DNA of 64,000 nucleotides from Fulvia fulva (lineage: Eukaryota; Ascomycota; Dothideomycetes; Mycosphaerellales; Mycosphaerellaceae), in assembly GCF_020509005.1 (NCBI RefSeq), contig NC_063021.1, forward strand, positions 3,100,001 through 3,164,000, written 5' to 3'. The notes under the pieces are model-generated. The model saw only the letters and a list, made by a program, of their open reading frames with translations, was not told the DNA's origin and did no database searches. This document shows, piece by piece, positions 10,273-20,965 of the stretch (position 1 is its first letter; each line of letters opens with the position of its first letter). The translations under genes were made by a program, and so were the position numbers.

Positions 10273-11746
10273 TCAATCATACCAAATCGCATTCATGCCA
10301 AACCCCGGCTCCTTGATATCAAGATGAGCCACCCTTCCCAAGAACTCATCCTTCCACCTATAAATCTCCACCCACCCCTGCTCATCATCACAAAGCGCCA
10401 CCCACTCATCGGTCCACGGACACGGACTCACAGCATTACTATGCCCTCCACTTGTTGGCGTCGGATTCAAGCAGATCTGCCTCTGGACCTGCCCTTCCTT
10501 TCCAAGCTTGAACGCCGCGATATAACCTGTCAGCTTGGGAGAATTGCTTCGAGAAGTGGCGAAGAGGTAGTCTCCTGATTGGGAAGTGAAGACGACGTCC
10601 GAACGGTACATTTTTGGGTGGAAAGTGGAGAAGTTTGGCGGAATGAGAGGATAGGAGGTGCGAGTGTAGACGGGGAGGTGGGTCTTTTCGTCGATCACGT
10701 AGATGCAGAGACGATTGCCGGCTTCCATGAGGACGTAGAGGTAGGCGCCGGAGGGGGAGATCTCGACCCAGCGGGGGTGGTCGCCGGAGTCTTGGGCGTC
10801 GACAAAGCCGACGAGTTCGAGGGTACCGTCGGGTTTCTTTCGAGGTCAGCTCAAGCAAGTCTTGCCGCGAGTTAACGTGCCTACCTTCTTATGCGTCCAG
10901 ATCTTGTTCGCCCACATATCGGCGGAGTACAGGTACTCTTCCTGCGGATCGAAGACCATGCCGTGAATAGCGGACCGCTCGTCAAGCTCGGCATTTTGAA
11001 CGTTCTCAGCCAGCCTACCCTCAGAGTCAACGCTGTGTACGTTGAGGAAGCCAGCATGATCGTAGAAAGGGTTGCCGTAGACGTAGTAGGGTGCTTTCTT
11101 TGCGGCGAGGACAAAAATGGCTCTGGTCTTGGTGTCGCTATCGTTTGCTCGTGCTGGCGTTCCGTTAGATCTTGAAAGGAGTCACACTTCATTGCTACGC
11201 TCACGATGTCCACCCATGGGTATCGATGCATGGTGCGTTATTTCACTTGGGCTCGCCATAAAATAGGAACCCCATTTCTTCATGCCGGCTCCATAGATGT
11301 TCTTTCGCGCATGCTATCGATCAAGAGTCAGATGCGCACTATATTGTGATGACTCTAAACAATCATGCCCGTACATCGAATGTCATCCATGATATCGGCT
11401 GGTCCTCTGGGATTTCCGTTCGTTTGATCAACTTCAGCTCGTGAGTCTCGTCGTCGAACTGCACTGTGAATATTGCTCCTGGTGGCGTCCTTTGTGGTCA
11501 CGTCTCAGCGAACGATCTTTCCCCTTCGTTCCTTCCGAGTCCACAGCTGCAGTCATGCCGCCAGAAGCTCGGAGCAAGCACAAGTGCCCAATGGTGGCTC
11601 TCAGCTTTGTAAATTCTGCTTCAGGTCCTGCACGGAGGCGGATGAAGACGGTTCAGACCTTGATCTGCTCGCACGACCACAAGGAAAATGTCGAAGAAGT
11701 GGAAATGGTACACGTACCACGTTCCAATCATAAGATGATGCTTCAT
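10273..11746 (-). CDS. Carboxy-cis,cis-muconate cyclase (lactonase-type beta-propeller)
   Basis: Five exons (11746-11718, 11489-11375, 11313-11205, 11153-10885, 10836-10273) give 361 residues, close to the length of the Neurospora enzyme as I remember it. The enzyme forms the muconolactone from 3-carboxy-cis,cis-muconate in the protocatechuate branch of the beta-ketoadipate pathway (EC 5.5.1.5). Unlike bacterial versions, it is a seven-bladed propeller. Conserved stretches are MKHHLMIGTW at the start (exon 1 is only 29 nt), EIPEDQPISWMTFD, GIHGMVFDP-like IHGMVFDPQEEYLYSAD, GDHPRWVEISPSG, TPTSGGHSNAVSPCPW and the C-terminal EPGFGMNAIWYD. Intron 1 is long (228 nt). The others are 48-61 nt. No signal peptide, so probably cytosolic. 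It would let the fungus use lignin- or plant-derived aromatics. Confidence 0.93.
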
Positions 11747-12300
11747 GTTGACGTTTCTTGTCGGGCGGAAAGCGGAGCTTGATGAGAGTAGTCTTGCTGT
11801 GCGACGGAACATACAAAAGGACCAAGAAGAGACATATACTACCTTGAGAACGTTCCTATCGTCAACTGAAGTGTTGCTGCTAAAGTCATAGCCGCAAGCT
11901 GAAGCCGAAACCCATCTTCGGCATTGCCTCCGCTCAACAGACTTTCACTCCTCGTGTCGTGCGTGTTTAGCGAGAAGTGGCGCTCTGCCAGAAGCAGGGA
12001 TAGTTAGCCTCAACCTTCCAGCCACCAGGAACGCAGTGCAACGGCCAACCCAGACACCGCATCTTTGAGCATGGAAGCGAGAGAGCTGAGTAACAACAGG
12101 ACATCTCTCTCATCATCCATCGACCGACCCTGTTCGCTCGTTAAAAGACTAGAGCGATCACACTGTCTCACCTCACAGCCTGGTAGCCGGAGCCGCCAGC
12201 GCACGAGCAAACACTCACCGACAACCAATCCCAGCCATCCAGCGCATCGTGGAGCCCAACCAACCGAACCAATAGCCAAGGATCACACTACGACTTCGAC
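11747..12300. other. Shared upstream region of two divergent genes
   Basis: 554 bp between the start of the muconate cyclase gene and the start of the glycine-rich membrane protein gene, so it probably holds both promoters. A plus-strand open frame from 12065 overlaps the next gene's start out of frame. It has no recognisable content. Confidence 0.5.
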
Positions 12301-12921
12301 ATGGGCCTCTTCGACGACGGTCGCTCCTACAGCGCACCAGACGGTTTCCTCGGCGTGTCGCGAAGCACACATGGCAGCCACAGTCGTGGTGTCTCACCAG
12401 CGCGTAGCGTTGGGGGACGATCGACCAAGTCACAAGGGTACTTTGTGAAACCTTCCGCGAATTCCCATTACTCTTCCTCGCGACCTGGATACGCTCGCAG
12501 TGCCAGTGGGGGTTTTTTCGGCGGAGGCTCGAAGAATTATGGGTATGGTGGTGGAAGCAGAGGCATATTTGGGGGCGGCGGAGGGTCCTCGTACTACAAG
12601 AGACGGCCTAGAGATGGATATATCCAGTTCCTCGTACACAAGCTGCAGAGGATGATCAAGGACTTGTGGTACTATGCCAGGCGGCACCCTGTCAAGGCAT
12701 TCTTCGCCGTGATTGTGCCATTGCTAAGCGCAGGAGGTGCTATCCATGGACTGCTGAGACAGTTTGGCATCAGGATGCCATTTGGCCTCGATGGTGCGAC
12801 GAGGCACGGTGGAGGTGGATACTATGGCTCGAGCGGATACAGCAGCCGAGGCGGAGGAGGGTTGATGGACCAATTTGGCGGCATGAGCGGAGTCATGGGA
12901 ATCGCTCGAGCTTTTATGTGA
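12301..12921 (+). CDS. Glycine-rich protein with one transmembrane helix, unknown function
   Basis: A single-exon frame of 206 residues. The first half is Ser/Gly/Tyr-rich (GGGSKNYGYGGGSRGIFGGG). It is followed by a basic amphipathic stretch (about residues 105-128, rich in Lys/Arg/Tyr) and then one hydrophobic segment (AFFAVIVPLLSAGGAIHGLL, about residues 133-152). The C-terminal third is again glycine-rich and ends GIARAFM. The layout suggests a membrane protein with the basic side facing the cytosol or matrix. I do not recognise the family. It was chosen over overlapping frames because the ATG context follows a pyrimidine-rich leader and the frame has no stop or splice need. Confidence 0.8.
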   Translation: MGLFDDGRSYSAPDGFLGVSRSTHGSHSRGVSPARSVGGRSTKSQGYFVKPSANSHYSSSRPGYARSASGGFFGGGSKNYGYGGGSRGIFGGGGGSSYYKRRPRDGYIQFLVHKLQRMIKDLWYYARRHPVKAFFAVIVPLLSAGGAIHGLLRQFGIRMPFGLDGATRHGGGGYYGSSGYSSRGGGGLMDQFGGMSGVMGIARAFM

Positions 12922-13432
12922 ACAAGACGAGACTGACACTGAGGCGACTTGTGGAAGGGACGACATGATGGAGTTATGAGATGATCTTCAAGGCGAACGA
13001 TTTATGAGAAAAAGGACTACGGGACAAGCGCAAGCTTGGGCAGGCTGGCTGACTGCTTGTGTTGCGGATACCCTTTAGGCTACGAAAAAGCAAGAATGTA
13101 AAAGTGACGACCTCGATGCTGTCAAACTTGAAGTGAATGAAACAAAAGTAAGTGATCAGTATTACCTGCACATGCTAAACGCAGGCACCAGATCCGGAAT
13201 GTTCGACCCCACCCACAGCGCTTGCTTCCAGACGGACTTCTTTCTTGATGCGACACAATCACGGACCTCTCTTGCAGCACATAACTATTGCAGAGTGACC
13301 TTGGCCAGATCTTACACCGAAACACCATCAACATTATTGACATTCGCATGTTCGCATCCAGGAACATCTTCGCGCAACAAAAGCAGTTTACATATATATC
13401 GCTAGCTCCACGCAAGCGCAACATCAGGAAGC
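12922..13432. other. Intergenic region, no supported gene
   Basis: Downstream of the glycine-rich membrane protein gene and upstream of the kinase-like gene. Short open frames on both strands overlap the next gene's start in other frames and have no recognisable content. Confidence 0.5.
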
Positions 13433-14524
13433 ATGGATGTCGACAAGGTGATTCGGGCCTTCGAAAATTGGCCAAAGGCGAAAGACTTTCGATACGCCTG
13501 CCCACCACCATCAGGCCTGCTGCGACGCACCGTGAATCCACCGCCCCCGCCGCCGACCATCCAAGTCATTCTGGTGTACGGCTCAATTTACGAGATGATT
13601 CACAAGATCGTGCCATCTCTGGCGGGACATCTCGGAAATTGGGGCATTTTGAACATCAGCGATCTGTTGTATACGCTCAACAAGCTTCCTCACGACCACC
13701 CTGCCAAGAAGGATGTGCTGTGCAACATGGATCGCTATGCTCTCGAGGAGTGCTCCGTTCGCAAGCTCAATCCATCCCCTCAGCTTCTGATCGACATCGT
13801 CAAGTGCCAGATCGACGAACATGTCGCTGTCGGCCACAGGAAGTTTATGATCTATGGTCTGCCATCAGGTGCCGGCCCGCTCCATTGGTTTCGCGAGAAG
13901 GTAAGTCCCAACAAATCGCCAGGGCTCTATATCTTCGGGTGCATCGTTCTAGTAGCTAACAGCACCACAGATTGCTGAGCCAAACGCCATCATCATTCTG
14001 CAAGATCCAGAGCCACTGCCATGGCACGCGCAAGTGAAAGACTACTACAGGGTGGGGAGGAAGACTGACAAAGTCCTCATCGTGCCGGTCGTCGAGAACT
14101 CTACCGTGAAGACATACGAGAGACTGCTGAGCGCATTGCGTCAAAGGATACAGGCAAGCATGAGAGCTACCAAGCCAGCTGGGGAAATGGCTGTAGCTCA
14201 TGTACCCGAAAACCACGCGACCGCAACCACTGATACATCTACACCACCTGCCAAGGGTCCCCAGATCGATAGAACAGATACGCCGATGGTAGATGGAGGT
14301 GATGAAGACCCAATGGACACTGGGCAAGACGCATTGGGATCAAAGTGAGTCCAGCCAAGTTTGTGTCGACTGCGCAGGCTGACGAATATCACAGGAACAG
14401 CGACGCGAGCTCAAAGACCCCAAAGAGCACGTCAAAGAAAGTGCATAAATCGCAAAGACTTGGAAATCAACGCGATCGAGGGTCACGTAAAAGCTCTAGA
14501 CTAGAGAGGTTCAATGTTGAGTGA
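13433..14524 (+). CDS. Degenerate adenylate/UMP-CMP kinase-like protein, probably non-catalytic
   Basis: Exons 13433-13900, 13971-14344 and 14395-14524 give 323 residues. Introns (70 and 50 nt) have GTAAGT...GCTAAC...ACAG and GTGAGT...GCTGAC...ACAG. Residues about 43-215 follow the order of a nucleoside-monophosphate kinase: a strand and loop (ILVYGS), NISDLLY in place of the LSxGDLLR motif, an NPSPQLLIDIVK segment like the iVPxxxxxxLL helix, and KFMIYGLPSGAGPLHWF like the LIDGFPRxxxQ motif. After the first intron comes IIILQDPE, like the next core strand. The P-loop (GxxGxGK[ST]) is missing: GSIYEMIHKI stands in its place. The DGFPR Asp and Arg are also gone. I infer a kinase-dead scaffold or regulator. 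The C-terminal about 110 residues are disordered, with a basic KSTSKKVHKSQRL tail that could target the nucleus. Confidence 0.75.
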
Positions 14525-15108
14525 GCGTTGAACCGCCATAGGAACAGCGGTTCGGGTTCCACCCTGATTGGACCAGGCCAGGCCAAGACGCGAAGTCTTT
14601 CAATTGGGAACAAAAGCGATTGAGAGCCACACAGAATATTTGATGTACCGAGTCTATGAGTATGTACGCACAGTCATGCACTATGATCCTTGTTGGGTCT
14701 CAATCTCTAAGCCACGACCCGTTCATTGTCGCAGAACTTGACTAGCACAGTACCTGAAGAGACTGGTGTCATGAACATGAGTCCTTGCCCCTCTGGATCA
14801 ACGTGCTGGACGTTCCTGACTCTGGCCCACCTTTCCCTTCGTACAGTATGCACTGCAGTCTGTAAGTATCTCCGCCAATATGTGAGCGCTGGCGCAACAC
14901 TATTGGGTATAATCGTCGCGGAAGTGACTGCGTGAACCTAAGATGTTGAAGTTCCAGGGTGACCACAGATCACAGTCATGGTTAATACCTAGCTATAAGG
15001 TTGGTCTAGATTAGTACTCAGCGTTATTCCATAGATCGTGCGATGCTTACCTGACCCAAAGTGCGCGCGAGTCGGCTCGAGACATCGTTCTGGTGGCCCA
15101 AGACCTGT
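14525..15108. other. Intergenic region between convergent genes, nothing recognised
   Basis: Holds the 3' ends of the two flanking genes. Two short overlapping open frames near 14,730-14,970 have no recognisable content. Confidence 0.5.
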
Positions 15109-15980
15109 TCAAAAAAAAATCGGAGGCATCCCGGACTCCTCGTCGGTTCTGGAGTGTAGGTGGGTTTGGTTGCTGCAGTATACTCGTGCGCTCTGTTCTA
15201 AGTACGGAACTTTGGTGGCAACTTCGCGTACGGTGGTTGAGCTCTTGACGAGCATCACAGGCTTGTACTCGTAGATCAGAGTGAAGGAGTTCTCCTCGTC
15301 ACCCACCGGGGTCGCAGACGGCTCGTGCTTCTTGGCGGCTGGGTCATCGGGATCGTCGTTGGTCTTGTGTTTCCGGTCATCGAGCTTTGGAGCACTGGCT
15401 TGATTGTCCTTGTTCTTGTGGTCACGAGCACGTGGCTTGTACTGTTGACTCTTCGTCAGCAAATATGACCAGAGTGCCAGGGAATTTGGTCACTCACCTC
15501 TTCCCCTGTTAGCTCTCCAGTCTTGACGCTCTCCTCATCAAGCGCAGTCTTCGGGACCTTCTTGGAGAGCTCATCGTGGACCTCGCGCATCTGTGTCGAC
15601 TTCTTGACTGGCATCTTGGAGCGGCTGCCACAGTCGGCCTTGTCCGGAATCGTCTGCACGGCCACGAGGGTGGAAACTTCCTTAGAGCTGGATGATGTAC
15701 CACGTCCGTTGCTCGTCTGGGTCGTGATCTTCTCCTTGTCCTCAGCCTTGGTCTGTGGCTTCACAAGTTTTGCCGCAGGAGAATGGGGTGTCTCGTTCTG
15801 GCCGGGGCGTACATTTGGCTGGGGCTGTAGGGTAGTGTCGACTGGCGGGACTTGCTGCTGCTCCGTAGTCTTGACAGCAGTACTGGCTTCGTTGAGGTCG
15901 ATGACGGCGGTAGTAGACAAGGTGGTTCCTGGCTCCGGAACTGGCCAGTCGCCTGGCATCTTGCTTAGGGTCTGACCCAT
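15109..15980 (-). CDS. Low-complexity hypothetical protein with N-myristoylation-type start
   Basis: Two exons (15980-15498 and 15441-15109) joined by a 56-nt intron (GTGAGT...GCTGAC...CAACAG) give 271 residues. The N-terminus MGQTLSK has Gly-2, Ser-6 and Lys-7, which matches the N-myristoylation consensus, so membrane anchoring is plausible. Most of the chain is hydrophilic and rich in Thr, Ser, Pro, Lys and Gln, with no signal peptide or membrane helix. Only a segment near residues 205-235 (SFTLIYEYKPVMLVKS) looks ordered. No known domain. Another in-frame Met (MPGDWP) seven codons later would lose the myristoylation signal. The gene lies just upstream of the MFS transporter's 3' end on the same strand. 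Confidence 0.6.
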
Positions 15981-16319
15981 GTTGTCCTTCGAACAATTTC
16001 ACCAGCTGGTAAGAATTTCGTGGCTGGTGTGGAATATGCTGAACTAAGTGCTGAAGGCGCTGTGGAAAGCATCTTGTCGTCCATCGAAGCACGGATCTGC
16101 GCACGGACATCACTGTTCGACGCTACGCGTGTGAGTGAGATCTCATGACGCTGTTCGTCCATAAAGCTCTGATGAGGGTCATTAATTTTCAACTGGATTC
16201 TGGTGATTTTCGGTCAATTGGGTCATCTTGTGGCATCAAAAGCACATACCATACTGCATATGAAGCCTGTCTAGTCGTCTCCTGTACGTCCTCTATGACA
16301 TCCTCGAGGCAGTGCCTCA
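15981..16319. other. Short intergenic region, nothing recognised
   Basis: Upstream of the low-complexity gene. A minus-strand open frame (16192-15965) overlaps its start in another frame. I found no splice pattern that joins it to the gene in frame. Confidence 0.45.
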
Positions 16320-18090
16320 TCAAAACTCGACCTGAAACCTCGGATACGTCCGTATCCTCTTCCCATAATGGTAAAAGAACCACGGTATCGGACACATCGC
16401 CAACGCCAGGAAAGCCAACAAACTATTCCCCCACCCCAGTCCCAACCCATCATACATCTGCAGTCCGAACAGCGGGAACACCCCTCCAAAGATAGACCGT
16501 AGAATCGTATTAGCGGCCATCGCGCTCGCCGCATACAGCGTAAAAGTGTCCACCAGGTACGTGTTGATGCACATAAAGCACGCAATCAAGCCGATGCCCA
16601 CGAACATCGTTCCAACGAGAGGTACAGCCCACTGCACTTCGTACTGAGCTGTCCAGCCGTAGATGAATAGACCGACCGGTATAAAAGGCCCCGCATACAT
16701 CAGCAGCGGAAGTCGATACTCCGGTTTGATATCGCCTCCATTCTTCTTCGCAAGCCTCGCCATAACACGATCACTCGTGAATCCCAGCAGTGCAAGGCCG
16801 ATGAAGTTCCCCAGACCGAGACCGAGGTAAACCAGACCGACGATGCTGTTGGAGAAGCCGTACTGGTCCTCGAATACGAAGGCGAAGGTTGTGAATAGGA
16901 GGTAGAGGAAGCCGTAGACGACGGCCATGTAGAGGGACATTGCGGCGCAGATTGGGGAGAGGAACATAAGTTTTGCCGGACGTACGATGGCGCGGGTGAA
17001 GAGTTGACGGGGCGAGAGGCCTGTGTCGAGTTTGGAGCGGAGGGACATGTTGCCAGTCTCTTTCTGGAGACGCTTCGTCTTCCACTGGAGCAGGACAGGT
17101 GCGTAGGTCTCGCGGAGGAAGATGACGGCTGAGATGGAGGTTACGCCAAGGGCCATGGCTATGACCCAGAAAATCCATCTGTCGCGGGAGTCAGTGCTGT
17201 AGCAACTGCGGTTGCTTGACCAGTGCTTACCGCCATCCCTGTGATTCTGATAGGAAGCCGCCTCCAACAGGGCCTACTACAGGCCCTAAGAGGGGCCCCA
17301 TGGCCCATATTGCCATCTCACCGCCACGTCGCGCTGGTGGCATGAGATCTGCTATGGTTCCGCCGCCGATGGTGACAGGTGCCACTCCCAACACGCCGGC
17401 AAAGAATCGGAATGCTATCAGGGAGCCCATGCTAGGCGCCACTGCGCATGCTATTGTGAAAGCGATGAAGCCGACGTTGCACACGTGGTAGACTATCAGG
17501 CGGCCATAGAGCTCTGACATCGGTGCGCACACTAGAGGGCCGATGGCGAAGCCAAGGACGTAGATTGAGACGACGAAGGTGGCGATGAGGTTGCTATGGG
17601 AATCGAACTCCTTCATCGCTGCTGGTACACCGGGAGCGAACATTGATGAAGCCGGTGGTGTCAAGAACGTCATGGCTGAAAGGACTGCGATGTTTCCCCA
17701 TTTCTTACCGGCTGACCAGTTTATGGGATTCGCTGGGTCATTTTCGCCATCCCAGAAGACGATGTTGGGATCAAGTTGCTCCTCAGTGATGGTCGTGGGC
17801 TGATGCTTCTCCGCACCAATCTCACCACTCTGTAGATGGCTCCCATTGAGCGATGTTGTCTCTGACTTGTCGAGTGGCTCCCCTTTCTCCAGCTCAATCT
17901 CTTCGCGGGCGGAGCTTGATAAAGGCTGGACCAAATGTCGAATCAGAGGTGGCTCGACAACGCCTTCATTTGATGGAATGTCTGCATCGTGGCCTTCCTG
18001 ATATGCTAATCGCACTGGCTCAGGGAGATCGCTGCCAAGATAGCCAGCGATGTCTTTCTGCTGACCCAGGTGGCCACTTTGAGCAGCCAT
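16320..18090 (-). CDS. Major facilitator superfamily transporter, DHA1 (drug:H+ antiporter) type
   Basis: Two exons (18090-17231, 17178-16320) joined by a 52-nt intron (GTAAGC...GACAG) give 572 residues. About 130 hydrophilic N-terminal residues precede twelve predicted membrane segments. The loop between segments 2 and 3 has SELYGRLIVY, the family's motif A position. Segment 5 carries the antiporter motif C (GPLLGPVVGPVGGG), which splits at GWR|WIFW across the intron, a classic spot in this family. A long cytosolic loop (KTKRLQKETG...) separates the halves. Such plasma-membrane proteins export drugs, toxins or polyamines in exchange for protons. The substrate is not readable here, and no biosynthetic cluster genes lie nearby. 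Confidence 0.93.
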
Positions 18091-19358
18091 GCTGCGCTGC
18101 TAAACTGTCTGGAGCCATGATCAGTACGTTTCTTTGACCAGTCCCTCAACATCTTCGATCTGGCATCGATGCGATGCAGTCCAGTCTCGACAAGAGGCCA
18201 AGCATACCTCGGCTTCTCTCCGCGGCTTGCCCAGGCGTCCAAGGGAGCACCCGTGAGCTTCCTTCCTGTCGGGATGCTCCACAAGTTCTAGTATTGCAGG
18301 GACTGTACCAAAGTCAATGAATAGCATAAGTGTTGATGCTCTTTTGATGCGCTTGCTGCTTGACAAGGAGGAATGGGATGTTCAGTGTACTTGTGAGGAT
18401 TGAGCTCGACCGCCACGAGGCCCGCCTACCAGACACAACGCACCTGGCGACGGAAGAGCGGCACATTGGCGCATGCCACTTGCATTGTGCTAGCTTGTGC
18501 ATTTGTGCTGCTGTCCTCTCCGCAAGATGTTCCCTGCTGGATTGCATAAACAGGGAGATCTGGAGGTGGCGCACGACATCGGTCGAGATGTCGGTCGAAT
18601 ACAATTGGAGATCGCACTCTCCGTGGAGACTCCGGATGAAATACCTGACATGATTGGTTATACTGCATCACGTGTTGTCGTATCAATACACTCCACCTCG
18701 AACATGGTGCAAGCGATCATGCCCGTCAACAACCCTACGCTTGATAGCCAGGAGCTCGACTCCTACCTACGCACTTTAGAAGCAGCCAGATCATATTGTG
18801 CTGCCAGTCTCTCGATCAGATGCGTGGCGTTCACATTCGACGCGAAGAGGGGTCGGCGTTCGTCCTTGCCCGTGCGCCGTCTTTGTGAAGCATTCTTTCT
18901 GCACAACGGGCGTGTTTTCGAGGTCAGCGTTTGATGCTTGCGAGAGCGCCAACAGGAAGGTAACAAGTAAGATGTGTACGGTGATGACAATCGTAGGTCT
19001 TTTCAGGCATCGTCAGTCCGGCCAGTGAGAAGTGAAAGTGCAAGGAAGAGAAGTAAGATCGATGGCATACAGTCTGATACAGTAGACTATTGTACAGTAG
19101 ACTATTGTAGATTTCTATGTCTGGACGCTTGGGCCACGCCAAGATTCCGCGCGCAAATTGTCCCACCTCACGTGAAGACCACATGCAATCTTCCCGCGCG
19201 ACGTCAAAGATTCATGTTCGCCGTCAGATAGCACACAGCACTTCCGAACAGCAAGGAGCTTGTACCGTAGACTGTGCACACGTACGAAAACCTTAGACCC
19301 AACACTGTCCACCGATCCCCGACAAAGCCGACCACAATCGTAGACAACACCACCCAAC
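18091..19358. other. Shared upstream region, no supported gene
   Basis: 1.27 kb between two divergent genes (MFS transporter and eIF3m). Several open frames of 70-145 codons occur on both strands, but none shows a domain, signal peptide or consistent splicing. A perfect 15-bp tandem duplication is listed separately. Confidence 0.45.
19079..19108. repeat. Perfect 15-bp tandem duplication
   Basis: ACAGTAGACTATTGT occurs twice without spacing, at 19079 and 19094, about 250-280 bp upstream of the eIF3m start codon. It may be a slippage product. Any role is unknown. Confidence 0.9.
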
Positions 19359-20684
19359 ATGCCGGGCTTCCCTAAGCTCTCCCTCGTGGAAGGCGCATTC
19401 GAAGAGCTTGGCCTCGAGCTCGCTGCATACCTCGATACCGCAAAAGGCGAGAGCTCGAACCTCGTTGCAGAGATCACGCCCCTCCTCGCAGACCCAGAGA
19501 AGTCGGACAGGCCGAAAGAGACAGACCGCGATGCCGTGCTTAAGAAGTTGGTGGGCGCATGCTCTATCCTGAACGGCGCACCAGAGAGAGAACTGCAGGC
19601 CGCATACAACCTTCTCATACATCTCGTGTCGCAGGCCGAGGACCCAGACATGTACATTGCCCGCATATGCCAGTACCTCAAGTCACCCATCACTTCTTCA
19701 CCACACAACGGCGCTGGCATTGCGCTTGGCATATTGAGCACACTCTACAACACCGTCGAGCCAGATGACTCCACCCGGTTCAACGTACTGCTTGCGATCG
19801 TGGAGGTGATCAAGGGCACTGGAAACTTCGAGACATTTGAGCCACAACTCAAGAATGTGGACAGCTGGATTCAGGAGTGGGAGTTGGAGGCAAAGGAGGC
19901 ACGCAGTCTGTATCTGTCAATCTCCGATGCCGCAGCAGCTGCCAAGGAGCCAGAGCAGAGCTACTTCTACCTCCTGAAGGCTCTCAAGACCACCCAGAAT
20001 GAGGCCTCATCTCCAGAAGCTCGTGACCTTTCCATTCGTGCACTCAAGCTTGCTCTCCAGAACGACAAGCACTTCGACTTCCAGGACCTCACAGCACTCG
20101 ACAGCATCCAGTCGCTGCGAAAGTCCGACCAGGTCTGGTCCGAGCTCCTCGAGATCTTCAGCGCACAGAACTACGATGACTTTGCCGACTTCAAGGAGGC
20201 CAACAATGACTTCCTCTCCACCAAGGATCTCGATGAGGATGTGCTCGACAAGAAGATGCGCCAACTTACCCTCGCATCTCTTGCAGCACAAGCATCTTCC
20301 ACACGCACCCTCCCATACGGCCGCATCGCAAAGGAGCTCAACATCCCCACCGAGGACGTGGAAATGTGGGTCATCGACAGCATCCGCAGCGGACTCGTCG
20401 AGGGCAAACTCAGCCAAGCGAAGCAAGAGTTCCTCGTGCACCGCAGCACATACCGCGTCTTCACCGACAACCAATGGCGAGAAGTTGCCAGCCGACTAGA
20501 GACATGGCGCAGCAGCCTGACGAACGTGCTGGCCGTCATCCGTGCCCAAAAAGAGGAGTTCGTGCGCGAGAAGGAGGCTGAGTTGACCGGTTCAGGTGTT
20601 CAGAATGGTCAGGGATACCGACCTGATAGGAGACAGCGCAATGCACCTGAGCGCCAACAGCAGCAATCGATCGAGGTCGAGTAG
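19359..20684 (+). CDS. Eukaryotic translation initiation factor 3 subunit M (eIF3m)
   Basis: A single uninterrupted frame of 441 residues, the usual fungal length. eIF3m is a PCI-domain subunit of the eIF3 complex that binds the 40S ribosome. The N-terminal half is a helical repeat (LVSQAEDPDMYIARICQYLK region). The PCI/winged-helix part runs from about residue 200 to 375, with a typical KMRQLTLASLA...LPYGRIAKELNI...VEMWVIDSIRSGLVEGKL winged-helix ending. The last about 50 residues are charged and Gln-rich (QNGQGYRPDRRQRNAPERQQQQ), as in other filamentous fungi. The start (MPGFPKLSLVE) is the first Met and fits the family's short N-terminus. Confidence 0.95.
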   Translation: MPGFPKLSLVEGAFEELGLELAAYLDTAKGESSNLVAEITPLLADPEKSDRPKETDRDAVLKKLVGACSILNGAPERELQAAYNLLIHLVSQAEDPDMYIARICQYLKSPITSSPHNGAGIALGILSTLYNTVEPDDSTRFNVLLAIVEVIKGTGNFETFEPQLKNVDSWIQEWELEAKEARSLYLSISDAAAAAKEPEQSYFYLLKALKTTQNEASSPEARDLSIRALKLALQNDKHFDFQDLTALDSIQSLRKSDQVWSELLEIFSAQNYDDFADFKEANNDFLSTKDLDEDVLDKKMRQLTLASLAAQASSTRTLPYGRIAKELNIPTEDVEMWVIDSIRSGLVEGKLSQAKQEFLVHRSTYRVFTDNQWREVASRLETWRSSLTNVLAVIRAQKEEFVREKEAELTGSGVQNGQGYRPDRRQRNAPERQQQQSIEVE

Positions 20685-20965
20685 AGGATCTTGCAGATGA
20701 TTGATGGAAAAGCGTTTGCTACGATCATGGTTGGCTTGCATTGAGCGCGGCTGGCGTCAGGCGTGTGTGTTGCTGGCTATGCGTTGGAAGGATAGAGCAT
20801 GATGTGATGCGTTTGATGGATGGGACAGCGTGTGGTCGGTATGATCATGCGAGCGGCGCAGGTAATGCGTATAAGACTTCTGCCCTTTCCTCCCTGAACT
20901 TGATTTCTTTCTTCAACATCAAACACTTTTGATAAGCTTTGGACTAACACTGTCGGTCCAGCGCG

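Noticed and set aside
15965..16192. Possible extra 5' exon for the low-complexity gene at 15109-15980
   Set aside because: The best donor/acceptor pair (GTGAAA...CTAAGCAAG) does not keep the frame with the downstream exon, and it would remove the plausible MGQTLSK start.
18497..18934. Plus-strand open frame of 145 codons upstream of eIF3m
   Set aside because: Composition looks random (Cys/Arg/Ser-rich), no domain is visible, and several frames of similar length overlap it on both strands.
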